Source of the DNA: Laguncularia racemosa
Taxonomy: Eukaryota > Streptophyta > Magnoliopsida > Myrtales > Combretaceae
DNA length: 64,000 bases
Assembly: GCA_037954665.1 (NCBI GenBank)
Contig: JBBMOL010000018.1
Span: forward strand, 806,001-870,000
Reading direction: 5' to 3'
A program made the translations under genes and the position numbers. Positions 60,701-64,000 of this stretch are shown piece by piece (the first letter of the stretch is position 1; each line of letters starts with the position of its first letter). Under the pieces are notes generated by a model, which worked only from the letters and a program-made list of their open reading frames with translations, did no database searches and was not told where the DNA came from.

Positions 60701-62238
60701 TTCTCTAAACTATTTTAGAGGCCCAGCTGAAGCATCCGTTGATGCTGTAAGTGCTTTGTAGGAAGAAACATTCACTCAATTCCACCATGGAACCTCTATT
60801 TCTTGCTGACTTTAATTTTACTCCATAGGTGCATATTGTCTTGAAAGATCTTGTAAGGAAGTCAATTGGTGAAACACAGGTGAATTTACATTCCAGCCAT
60901 AAGTTTGTACTTTCTTTTTCAATGGACTGAGTCCATTCTAACTTATCACTAACAGGAGTTGAGGCGCTTCCCAACTTTGCAAGCCGAAATTGCTGCTGCT
61001 GCTAATCAAGCCTTGGAAAGATTTCGTGAGGATGGTAAAAAAACAGTTGTGCGGTTGGTAGATATGGAATCATCTTATTTGACAGTGGATTTCTTTCGAA
61101 GGCTTCCACAGGAAGTTGAAAGAGCTGGAGCACCTGGTGAAAGAGGTGTAAATCAAGGCCCTTCAACAATTGACCGTTATTCAGAAGCACACTTTAGAAG
61201 GATAGGCTCGAATGTTTCATCATATGTGGGCATGGTGTCTGACACACTCAGGAACACAATTCCTAAGGCGGTTGTTTATTGTCAAGTTAGAGAGGCTAAG
61301 CTTTCACTACTGAATCACTTCTACACACAATTAGGCAAGAAAGAGGTACTCTCTCTCTCTATATATTCATCTAGGTGGACACCCAACAAGACAGCATTTG
61401 ATCATAGAAACTCTACCATTGCATTGCATATTTCTGAATATATTCAAGATTATGAATGGTAGTTGGTACGTCATAGTACTGAGCATCTCAAATGTATATT
61501 TTGTTACATGGGGCTCTTGATAGAGCTGCAAACAAGGACACGACACAATAATTTTAAGGGGTTTTAGGTTTGACTAAACATGTTTTGTGCTGTGTCTAAA
61601 CAGGTTGAACCCATTTGTGACTGACATTGGTTCATGTTTGGTTTTGTTTTTGACATGTAGACCCCTTTGCTATCCTGCTTGTCCTCACTGTTGCGTTCAT
61701 TGAAGCTATTTGTTGCTATGAAAATTTTACATTGATTGGATATAATATAAGTATATAGAAATATTTAACGTGCTCATAAAAGGTTCAACCCTCATTTTTT
61801 GTTTATTGATAAGCGGGTCAACCCTCATTTTGTTTATTGATCCTGTCATGTTTCAAGTATGAGTCCTCTAACCCTCTTATTAAACGGATTGTATTAATGG
61901 TTTTGATTTATGAACATCAGTCCATTTATGACTAGGACCCAAAACACAGATCTATGAACATGAATTGACAAATAGCGTGACTTTTAGAAGTGCACAAAAT
62001 CTTTGTTAAGACTACAGTCATCCTACCTGAACTATTGGTGTGAACCATGTTTTATGTTTTGCTGCGAGGAGAGAGCTCCTTTGGCCTAATGGTCATGGCT
62101 TGTTTTCAGGGAAAACAGCTAAGCCAATTTTTGGATGAAGACCCAGCATTGATGGAGAGAAGGCTGCAGTGCGCTAAGAGGCTTGAATTGTACAAGGCTG
62201 CTAGGGATGAGGTTGATTCAGTTTCATGGGCTCGATGA
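30770..62238 (+). CDS. DRP1E: dynamin-related protein 1 (DRP1E-like), 15 exons
   Basis: Large plant GTPase of the DRP1 class, which acts at the plasma membrane and cell plate in endocytosis and cytokinesis. Exons: 30770-30910, 31635-31698, 31780-31887, 34036-34137, 35313-35363, 35486-35547, 57235-57325, 57413-57477, 57729-57923, 58002-58121, 58198-58268, 60521-60746, 60829-60879, 60956-61345, 62110-62238. All junctions are GT-AG and join in frame to 621 codons plus TGA; Arabidopsis DRP1E is recalled as 624. G1 loop GQSSGKS at residues 46-52, split by intron 1. G2 Thr is in GIVTRRP (69-75). G3 DLPG is 146-149, G4 TKLD 215-218, and G5 region NRSQ 246-249. Middle domain about 290-500. The GTPase effector domain fills the end of exon 14 and exon 15. 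No PH or proline-rich domain, as expected for DRP1. No stop or lost key residue. The start is the first ATG of ATGGCTACCATGG; a second Met lies three codons on. Paralogue DRP1E is chosen from wording (GGGDNTFSSLWEALPS, KREREYF-type segment); DRP1C or DRP1A are less likely. Confidence 0.93.
30911..31634 (+). other. intron 1 with poly(G) and local repeats
   Basis: 724-bp intron splitting the P-loop. Contains a run of 22 G (31006-31027) on the coding strand. A repeated unit containing CGAAACGGTATTTGTTTCTTGG follows, starting at about 31090 (short copy), 31131 (full copy to about 31239) and 31261 (full copy to about 31374). The last two share about 105 bp, including ATCTGAAACTGGAGTGAAAT. A GAGC run (31244-31263) lies between them. 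The minus-strand frame through the G run, read as prolines, is chance. Confidence 0.85.
32180..33290 (-). pseudogene. Ty1/copia pol fragment inside intron 3
   Basis: Minus-strand relic covering the end of integrase and the hinge to reverse transcriptase. The right part (33255-33052, 67 codons) reads LGCTVFIYN, LDTKSLKCVFVKCSSSQKSY, then KGYHRFSKKDFVTFHVYF, the standard copia integrase C-terminal segment. The left part (32514-32311) reads RYREPLSEVQGKE, then GRRPCAKYPISSHFQLST, the conserved block before RT (R-x-C-T-x-H-P-I). RT itself is absent, and no LTR or target duplication is visible, so it is a truncated piece. It lies antisense to the host gene. Confidence 0.75.
33301..33402. repeat. 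51-bp tandem duplication
   Basis: Two adjacent copies (33301-33351, 33352-33402) starting ACATAAGGTTAAATC and ending AGGAGAAACAC, with one difference (AAAAAAG against AAGAAAG). The near identity indicates a recent duplication at the edge of the copia relic. Confidence 0.9.
34138..35312 (+). other. intron 4, no repeat recognised
   Basis: 1,175-bp AT-rich intron between the exon ending SIYSPN and the exon carrying the G3 DLPG motif. I see ordinary T-rich intron text only. Acceptor TTTGCAATGCAG. Confidence 0.7.
35590..35618 (+). promoter_or_regulatory. duplicated exon end with second splice donor
   Basis: CAATGGTTCTATCATATATTG followed by AGAAAGGTAA repeats the end of exon 6 (CAATGGTTCGATCATATGTTG followed by AAAAGGTA, 35522-35550) 68 bp downstream. 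Its GT (35617-35618) reads AAAG|GTAAC, as good a donor as the normal one. Using it would add 69 nt (35548-35616), an open in-frame stretch of 23 codons from VLRGC to ILRK, to the GTPase domain just after residue 176. Whether it is used cannot be told from sequence. Confidence 0.7.
35640..36811 (+). other. intron 6 left flank, unassigned
   Basis: About 1.17 kb before the gypsy element. Contains an AATAATAAT patch (35925-35945) and pyrimidine-rich stretches (35780-35890, 36560-36720). No coding domain or matching copy in the window. It may be ancestral intron or an old noncoding repeat. Confidence 0.5.
36817..37460 (+). repeat. 5' LTR of the intronic gypsy element
   Basis: Matches 56351-56959: CACCTCAGTAATAATGCTGT (36879 with 56384), the GT-rich segment GGTGTTTTGTGTGGGTGGTC, TATA box CTATAAATAC (37051), and the end TTTTTGTTATTGTAATTTTT then ATATCAA. 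A 25-bp stretch near 36851 and the GT repeats differ between copies. Ends are not perfect TG...CA. The following TTGGTCCTGTGACAAG sits where a PBS should be, but I cannot assign its tRNA. Confidence 0.8.
37600..38160 (+). pseudogene. gypsy gag relic (intron 6)
   Basis: Capsid region. Broken frame reads QLTRENRKVRLAAVCMCRGC, LKLLWQRISNLD, ATFKEALLKRYGD (37725-37880), matching the R-x-A-x-x-A-L then F-K-E-A-L-x-x-R-F/Y-G pattern of plant gypsy gag. Later text (VHYTLDQAVGVALKLEKEF, 38030-38090) matches the end of the domain. Several stops. The nucleocapsid knuckle is not readable. Confidence 0.7.
38500..38960 (+). pseudogene. gypsy aspartic protease relic (intron 6)
   Basis: Open stretch of 132 codons (38500-38898). 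The active-site block ILVDSGASHNFISLTLVEKL (38694-38750) is intact, preceded by the usual G-K-L-A-T-T-P-I segment. It is followed by VTLGDGHNI and VGVDCFVLEL. A frameshift near 38890 moves to the overlapping frame with VGVAWLQTLGEVKVDWKRM, the end of the domain. The catalytic D-S-G survives, but the polyprotein is broken on both sides. Confidence 0.85.
39300..40263 (+). pseudogene. gypsy reverse transcriptase and RNase H start
   Basis: RT palm: VKKKDDSWCFCVDYRAL (39385), IFSKIDL, stop, AGYHQIWVATEDLHKPVF (39500), YEFLMMPL. Then comes the catalytic region, where the usual Y-V-D-D reads FFLDEILVYSG (39690-39720), so the first catalytic Asp pair is damaged. Thumb: HLQDLREILTILRNHHFFPN, LEYLEHVISAAGV. 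Connection and RNase H start: DWPTPTTVKDVRGFLGLSS, ITKSLTNLIKIDGFCW. RNase H is cut in STYEKELLAL at 40263 by a solo LTR. Multiple stops and frameshifts. Confidence 0.85.
40264..41301 (-). mobile_element. solo LTR inserted in gypsy RNase H
   Basis: 1,038 bp beginning TGATGTGCC and ending TTCTTATCA. The 5-bp target duplication GCTCT flanks it (40259-40263 and 41302-41306), and the gypsy RNase H frame resumes right after it (ALVLGINHW-like). No coding sequence. The minus strand has GTATAAATAC at about 40855, followed by a leader-like stretch, so minus is the likelier orientation. It is a full LTR left by recombination between the two LTRs of an inserted element; no other copy is in this window. 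Confidence 0.8.
41309..41415 (+). pseudogene. gypsy RNase H, middle piece
   Basis: Short piece between the solo LTR and the copia element. It reads INHWPP, then after a one-base shift YLGRKFVVKMDQKSLKYLLK (41325-41390), stop, RVATSDQ. It joins directly to the text starting at 49888 (QNWLSK), showing that the copia element split the codon pair after D-Q. Confidence 0.85.
41421..41653 (-). repeat. 3' LTR of the copia element
   Basis: TGAAGAAAGAATAG ... TTTTTCCTTCA on the plus strand. Differs from the 5' LTR (49649-49882) at roughly 25 positions by eye. A shared block AATGAAATCCCAGATTTTGT sits in the middle. The pyrimidine stretch CTTCCCTCCAA next to it is the PPT on the other strand. Confidence 0.9.
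41665..43090 (-). pseudogene. copia reverse transcriptase and RNase H
   Basis: RT blocks on the minus strand: PLHQLDVKNAFLNGELDKEI, then YMKLPPDF, HRLKRSLYALKRS (42850-42660), then LIVYVDDIIIIGNDKIEI (catalytic Y-V-D-D at about 42563), KKFKTIELGDLKFFLGI. RNase H side: TPLPHNWKCHALKNDMPVDR, YPRLVGRLIYLSLTRLDLAY (42380-42250), then IAQGICEMIWLQRLLQDLKV-like text (41990-41910), and finally HFIKTELENF. The YVDD motif is intact, but frames shift at about 42590 and stops occur. Confidence 0.85.
43100..44660 (-). pseudogene. copia integrase and hinge region
   Basis: Integrase text on the minus strand: the GAG-pre-integrase and zinc region near 44650-44350, core near 44300-44000 (QLKEKSNLSHVFKQFHTFVC-like, then an end with R-x-R-W-I-F-F-like blocks too decayed to quote). 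It then gives MMLANTIPSQFWHEAILTTD, then YLINQVHFKVL (43950-43860), VFRCTLFILDNSLQRHKLES and KALKCMSLL (43770-43695). The hinge from 43700 to 43350 holds acidic Ser-rich text (SEEEKWCFPLISRGEG). The frame runs in at least four pieces. Confidence 0.75.
44670..44974 (-). pseudogene. copia protease region
   Basis: 78-codon open stretch (44910-44674). It reads DTWINDTRASNHICNSTHFF, then FVANGEYTMAKRKGTIYIDN. In active copia proteases the block is W-I-x-D-S-G-A-S-N-H-I. Here D-S-G has become D-T-R, so the catalytic loop is lost. Its upstream part is separated from gag by a plus-strand LINE. Confidence 0.8.
44989..45485 (+). other. CT-rich LINE leader with loose repeats
   Basis: Strongly pyrimidine-rich. 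The segment CCTGTAACCCTAACT or CCTTAACTCTC recurs about seven times between 45060 and 45300, at uneven spacing. Similar CT-rich leaders are found in other plant L1 elements. The minus-strand frames, rich in Arg and Glu, are composition artefacts. Confidence 0.75.
45486..46435 (+). pseudogene. LINE ORF1 (DUF4283), truncated
   Basis: Starts near the ATG at 45486 (MKTSVRRHKRVLFEGLAVKA). The DUF4283 domain runs about 45980-46435 with NHGFFFQISWWCWRGG-region text in shifted frames. An open end follows: VRLWGVPMEFLHNEGIGYVA, then STLGRPLQVDVIMTTNARVK, then YVRASVEMEANGEFLIDF (46245-46430). That end is very like the corresponding part of the other LINE at 54089-55030. The C-terminal zinc knuckle is removed by the internal deletion. 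Confidence 0.8.
46436..48180 (+). pseudogene. LINE reverse transcriptase, 5'-deleted
   Basis: Begins inside RT at ISLVPKVGNPS and runs to KEQTTFIKGRRIVDNVFVA (46620). It continues through decayed palm text (about 46960: RFVDDVMIS-like, keeping V-D-D). Thumb: ILLIKEGLEDFFFLIGLKAN, LNKSRVFLSG, FPLGELSVQYLGVPLSSVK (46994-47200). Then come KRFIWNGLDE, QGGLGFKDLCMGNKAAQLNH (47370-47520) and a zinc-binding RVT end (about 47940-48170). No RNase H follows. The 3' UTR runs 48181-48593. Confidence 0.8.
48615..49636 (-). pseudogene. copia gag relic
   Basis: Gag of the copia element, upstream of the LINE insertion. The minus-strand open stretch 49452-49222 reads NFREWFQSVKLFICGKGKLG, then YLTSSTVAPSKDSDAYRIWE and KSMVMAWLVNSMESRIGRTY, ending LFCETTKQIWDNV. 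This is the UBN2/copia-gag fold (W-x-x-S-V-x-x-F, K-G-K-L-G-Y, W-L-x-N-S-M). Further text (48980-48620) holds CxPDNSKGRRQQRNSKF, near a lost zinc knuckle. The start, near 49590, is lost in frameshifts. Confidence 0.8.
49637..49648 (-). other. primer-binding site, copia element
   Basis: The reverse complement is TGGTATCAGAGC, a perfect match to the initiator tRNA-Met PBS used by plant LTR elements. It lies directly beside the 5' LTR and fixes the element's orientation. Confidence 0.95.
49649..49882 (-). repeat. 5' LTR of the copia element
   Basis: 234 bp, TTAACAAAGAATAG ... CTTTCCTTCA on the plus strand. The outer TG of the plus strand has mutated to TT. Shares most of its length with 41421-41653. 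The right edge abuts the CCAAC target duplication. Confidence 0.9.
49888..50430 (+). pseudogene. gypsy RNase H end and integrase zinc domain
   Basis: Resumes gypsy pol after the copia insertion: QNWLSK, LLGYDFEVQYRSGQENKAVD and ALSP (49906-49980), the standard end of gypsy RNase H. The integrase H2C2 zinc domain follows at about 50195-50330 (FHVTPTGGHAGF, then RIVANVYWVGMKKDVKYVAS and CGIC in shifted frames), with both His and both Cys present. The start of the core (LPIPNAI-like, then VILVV at 50420) is cut by a minus-strand LINE. Confidence 0.85.
50550..51060 (-). pseudogene. LINE ORF2 zinc-binding end
   Basis: RVT-associated zinc-binding domain at 50977-50795. It reads KTSLLRHSFIFWLVWLGKLS, then TLDRLISWGIATSATCLLCH and QAPEDHTHLFFEC, with the C-x2-C...H-x4-C pattern complete. 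After a stop the tail (50761-50552) reads CNKVRLEDVIPNPHSIANQI near its end. No RNase H domain follows, unlike the LINE at 9540-15670. Confidence 0.85.
51060..52900 (-). pseudogene. LINE reverse transcriptase (minus strand)
   Basis: Open pieces in order. 52882-52649: endonuclease-RT linker (RVMVNHQWLNALPSAQAKFM). 52359-52063: GLDGFSAKFFKEA. 52059-51781: ATIISLVPKVANSSKLTNFQ, then EQATFIPRRRIIDNVLIA. 51739-51404: HRELRQGDPISPYLF and YFADDILIFAKG, the catalytic F-A-D-D. 51413-51090: thumb with SARVKKAIL and VRYLGVLLISTKL, then SYAGRLQLVKTVLF. Only a few frameshifts and stops separate them. Catalytic motifs are intact. Confidence 0.9.
52923..53462 (-). pseudogene. LINE endonuclease (minus strand)
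   Basis: A single 179-codon open stretch covering most of the endonuclease. It has the start LAAWNIRGLNDPIEVAEVKK (N-I-R-G-L box), then LIGLLETTVNP with the metal-binding Glu, FIYGSNNDQERHSLW, and MVLGDFNTIKSPSEKLGG. The end (MIRCNRGFPELYCTHRARRP) has slipped frame relative to the family. The reading then leads into the RT linker. The Met at 53462 sits at the usual ORF2 start of plant L1 elements. Confidence 0.9.
53470..54088 (-). pseudogene. LINE ORF1 tail and ORF1-ORF2 spacer
   Basis: After the frameshift that closes the 313-codon frame, the minus strand keeps an open stretch at 53896-53645 (DTTDVMPTPMLHSDLPIEDG, VVENGEATTLGLRYTDAVAN). A further one lies at 53685-53491 ending in a basic run (SSSNRRRKKLRKRRRHFT). 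In plant L1 elements the ORF1 C-terminus is acidic then basic like this, so the two stretches are best read as the original ORF1 tail. The ORF2 Met follows 28 bp later. Confidence 0.6.
54089..55030 (-). pseudogene. LINE ORF1 (DUF4283), nearly intact
   Basis: 313-codon open frame from Met at 55030. The N-terminal 125 residues are Pro/Gln-rich and disordered-looking. DUF4283 occupies about residues 125-290: YTLVGFFLGSRPPFTLVQSI, EVLGNKEGFFYFWFAKGSDL, FLILQKWRKGMALDKPQPTN, then CEYLDEEGIGYIASGMGIPL. A zinc-knuckle start (PRCSSCKVFGHTCR) is cut by a frameshift near 54120, after which the knuckle cannot finish. ORF1 of these LINEs is an RNA-binding protein. Nearly intact length suggests a fairly recent insertion. 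Confidence 0.9.
55455..56345 (+). pseudogene. gypsy integrase core and C-terminus
   Basis: Resumes integrase after the LINE. It reads RHPYIVKIVAEFFVKEVHQL, then HGMPKRLSHQDPLFVSGF (55470-55575). There the second catalytic Asp is kept but the preceding S-D-R is changed. Then come TYHLETDGQTKVLNFCLEGY, QPKRWSSWIP and AEFHYNTSFHTAAKMTPFEI, with the catalytic Glu region (55620-55800). The C-terminal part includes NCCIHLVFHVSLLKWPVDSF (56115-56175) and the end LDFVLEGKDNSYFASL (56310-56373 in the frame of the PPT). Several stops. Confidence 0.9.
56341..56350 (+). other. polypurine tract of the intronic gypsy
   Basis: GAGGGCAAGG sits at the end of the pol frame, directly before the 3' LTR, as in plant gypsy elements where the last codons (L-E-G-K) overlap the PPT. 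Confidence 0.65.
56351..56959 (+). repeat. 3' LTR of the intronic gypsy element
   Basis: Pairs with 36817-37460. TATA box TATAAATACT at 56621. GT-rich segment 56420-56540 is a little longer than in the 5' copy and includes a TGTGTGTGTGTG run. Ends ATATCAA, followed by TATGG, the candidate target duplication. Point differences are perhaps 8-10 per cent by eye, with a 25-bp and several smaller indels. Confidence 0.8.
58269..60520 (+). other. intron 11 with a recent tandem duplication
   Basis: 2,252-bp intron splitting the LDGG-RPGG junction of the dynamin protein. No retroelement seen. Holds a near-perfect 120-bp tandem duplication (59553-59792). Acceptor TTTAATTTCAG. A short minus-strand frame near 60015-60233 is chance. 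Confidence 0.8.
59553..59792 (+). repeat. 120-bp tandem duplication in intron 11
   Basis: Two adjacent copies, 59553-59672 and 59673-59792, starting ACTATTCAGTAAATACTG and ending AATTAATATTTG. I see a single difference (CTGCAATTT against CTGTAATTT), so it is recent. A few bases shared at the junctions (ACTATTCA) suggest slippage or unequal exchange. Confidence 0.95.
61346..62109 (+). other. intron 14 with a possible MITE
   Basis: 764-bp intron. Between about 61535 and 61975 the text GGACACGACACAATAA ... GAACATGAATTGACA resembles hAT-type MITEs built on CACGAC/GACCC motifs. Within it, a 30-bp unit TCAACCCTCATTTT-TTGTTTATTGAT is tandemly repeated (about 61784 and 61818). Terminal repeats are not clear enough to fix ends. 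Confidence 0.45.
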
Positions 62239-62540
62239 AAGTTGAATCACTTTCACGCTTGATTATATATCATAGGTCGTAAGCCTCCATCCATGGATGG
62301 TTACTCTTGCCAGAGGATTGAGAATGTGACTCCATGTATTCTTTTTTTTTTTTTTTCAAATTGTTAATTGGATGGAGTTATTCATTTGTCCTTGCTTAGA
62401 GGCAGGCCATTCATTATAATTGATTATTTCGTTTGCATAGTTCTTTACCTGAACTTTGGCCGTTATTTTTAACTTTCAAATGTAATACGAATTGGAGCTT
62501 GCTTGTGACAAATTATTTAATGAAATTAAAAATGTAATTG
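62239..62540 (+). other. probable 3' UTR of the dynamin gene
   Basis: Follows the TGA at 62236-62238. T-rich, with a run of about 15 T near 62341. Candidate AATAAA-like signals are weak: AATGAAATT at about 62519 and TGTAATACG at 62482. The polyadenylation site cannot be fixed from sequence alone. Confidence 0.5.
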
Positions 62541-63715
62541 ATAGAGTAAAAAATGAAGCCAATCTATTCAATTTGGAAAAATATCTAAGCAAACAAAAGA
62601 TAATAATTTTATTATTGAATTCTTAAATCAATCAGGACCTAGTTATCAAATCAGAATAATCAAGAGCGGGTAAGAAAAGAAAAATACCATCTTATGCCCC
62701 TAGATCTGGGTTCTGGAGCTTAAATTGAGGAAAGACTGAGAATCAAGCTCTTGATTTTGCTTGATTCACTTGAGTTTGCGGTTAGATACAGAGGGCTTTG
62801 AATTCTTTTTCTTTTTTTGTGAAATTTCATCGCAAATGACTGCTTGTGTGAAAGACGTTGATTCTTGGGTTCCCGTATCCAAGATGAATGTTTCATCGAA
62901 AATCACTAAATGCTTAAACACGGAGAGTTATTTCACGTGGATTGGCCAAGACAACATAAAAGAGAGTTATATACATTTTGACGCACTTGTTAAAATACTA
63001 TAAAATGCATTTCTTTTCGTGGGCAATTAAGGATTAAAAGTTCGAATATTTCCTTACTATGCCTCCGGGTTGTTTGATTTTGAGATATTTTTCATCTTAG
63101 AACTTCTAAGAAGTTTTGCGTTCTCTTTTATCAACTTCCTTTCAATTTTCTAAAGAAAGACGGAGAAGAGAGAGAGATGGTTATGGTGTAGAAGAGATAG
63201 TGGAAGGAGAGAACGCATGTTGATTTAGACACCTAAAAACTATTTATAAGTGTGAACAATCTCCCTAATTTTGTAAAATTTTCTTTTAATCTCCCTCTAA
63301 CATTTTGAAACATACACATCCTTGAAACCAATGCTATGTGGGGATTTTTAATGACAATTTTCACTTTAGTCTCAGCTAGAGAGCTATGTATGTCTTTCCA
63401 AAAAGCTATGGAGAAATAAAAGTTATTTTTAAAAAGCATATCATAAATTATCAATAGTTTTAATGAAATTTTCTTTATGGTATATGTGATATGTGGAAAT
63501 GAACTCGGAGTGGAATTGTGATTCTAGGTTTCATTTCGTTTCCCATTTGTACAAGTGCTTTTAGAAGCTAGAATTGGCAATTTTAACTTTCTTTAATGGG
63601 AATTCACTCGAATATCCTTTACTCTCCAATGTGTATATTAATAGCCTCCATAAGTTAGTGACATTTTTAAAAAATACTCATATTTACACGTTCCATTCCA
63701 TTACGATTTGTTAAA
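62541..63715. other. intergenic, no gene seen
   Basis: AT-rich. An 80-codon frame (62761-63003) has no recognised domain and I do not call it. Purine-rich patch GAGAAGAGAGAGAGATGG near 63162. Confidence 0.6.
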
Positions 63716-64000
63716 ATTAGGGTTGTTCGATAAACCAAATCAAATCACACCAAACCATAAAATGTGATTCTTTTATATTTCAGTTTGGAGATGGCTCAAA
63801 TGGTTTGCAGTTTGGTTCGAGAAATAGAATCTCTTAAACTTGAACCAAACTGCTTCTTATTAAAAAATATAAGTTATCGTATATATTTTTTTTCCAATTT
63901 TAAACTTTATTAGAATGTTTGTCTAATCTTATTTACCATTTCCTTTTTGTCAACTTTTATTATACTTTTAATATTAATAATCCACTCCTTTTTCTTTGTC
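63716..64000. mobile_element. hAT-like terminus at window end
   Basis: TTAGGGTTGTTCGATAAACC at 63718, followed by AAATCAAATCACACCAAACC, then mirrored motifs AGTTTGGTTCGAGAAATAG and TTGAACCAAACTGC (63808-63850). It resembles the TAGGGGTGTTCGG-type ends of plant hAT elements and is related in style to the terminus at 2005-2061. The other end lies outside the window. Confidence 0.5.

Noticed and set aside
62761..63003. Possible 80-codon gene downstream of the dynamin gene
   Set aside because: No recognisable domain, a phenylalanine run from a T-rich tract, and no second exon or promoter signal I could support.

Overview
The window is nuclear DNA of a eudicot plant. It is AT-rich, full of decayed retrotransposons, and holds one intact intron-rich nuclear gene. 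That gene is a DRP1-class dynamin-related protein, closest in wording to DRP1E. Fifteen exons on the + strand (30770 to 62238) join in frame to 621 codons plus a stop. I cannot name the species. The TE-stuffed intron resembles large-intron woody eudicots, but that is only an impression.

Layout. 1-2061: right part of a hAT transposon with dead transposase. 2064-7520: Ty3/gypsy integrase relic split by a 4.3-kb insertion made of two diverged 1.3-kb direct repeats, a foldback MITE and AT-rich microsatellite. 8880-9215: isolated Tat-type LTR fragment. 9540-15670: minus-strand L1-type LINE with a MITE in its reverse transcriptase. 15923-30155: Tat-lineage gypsy element (+), split by a complete minus-strand Athila-type element that has LTRs, PBS, gag and protease but no RT or integrase (17116-24382, TSD CATAA). 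30160-30769: promoter and leader of the dynamin gene. 30770-62238: the dynamin gene. 62541-64000: intergenic, ending in a hAT-like terminus.

The striking feature is intron 6 of the dynamin gene, 21.7 kb (35548-57234). It holds a nest that target-site duplications resolve. A Ty3/gypsy element (36817-56959, TSD TATGG) lies in the intron. Into it went a 1,038-bp solo LTR (TSD GCTCT), a minus-strand Ty1/copia element (TSD CCAAC) and a minus-strand LINE (degenerate TSD TTTTAGTT). A plus-strand LINE then entered the copia element (14-bp TSD). Despite this load, every exon and splice site of the host gene reads intact. Exon 6 also has a duplicated 3' end with a second in-frame splice donor 69 nt downstream.

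Functionally, the only gene expected to make a cellular protein is the dynamin-related GTPase. Everything else is parasitic or relic DNA. I found no bacterial-style system, CRISPR array, tRNA or rRNA gene.
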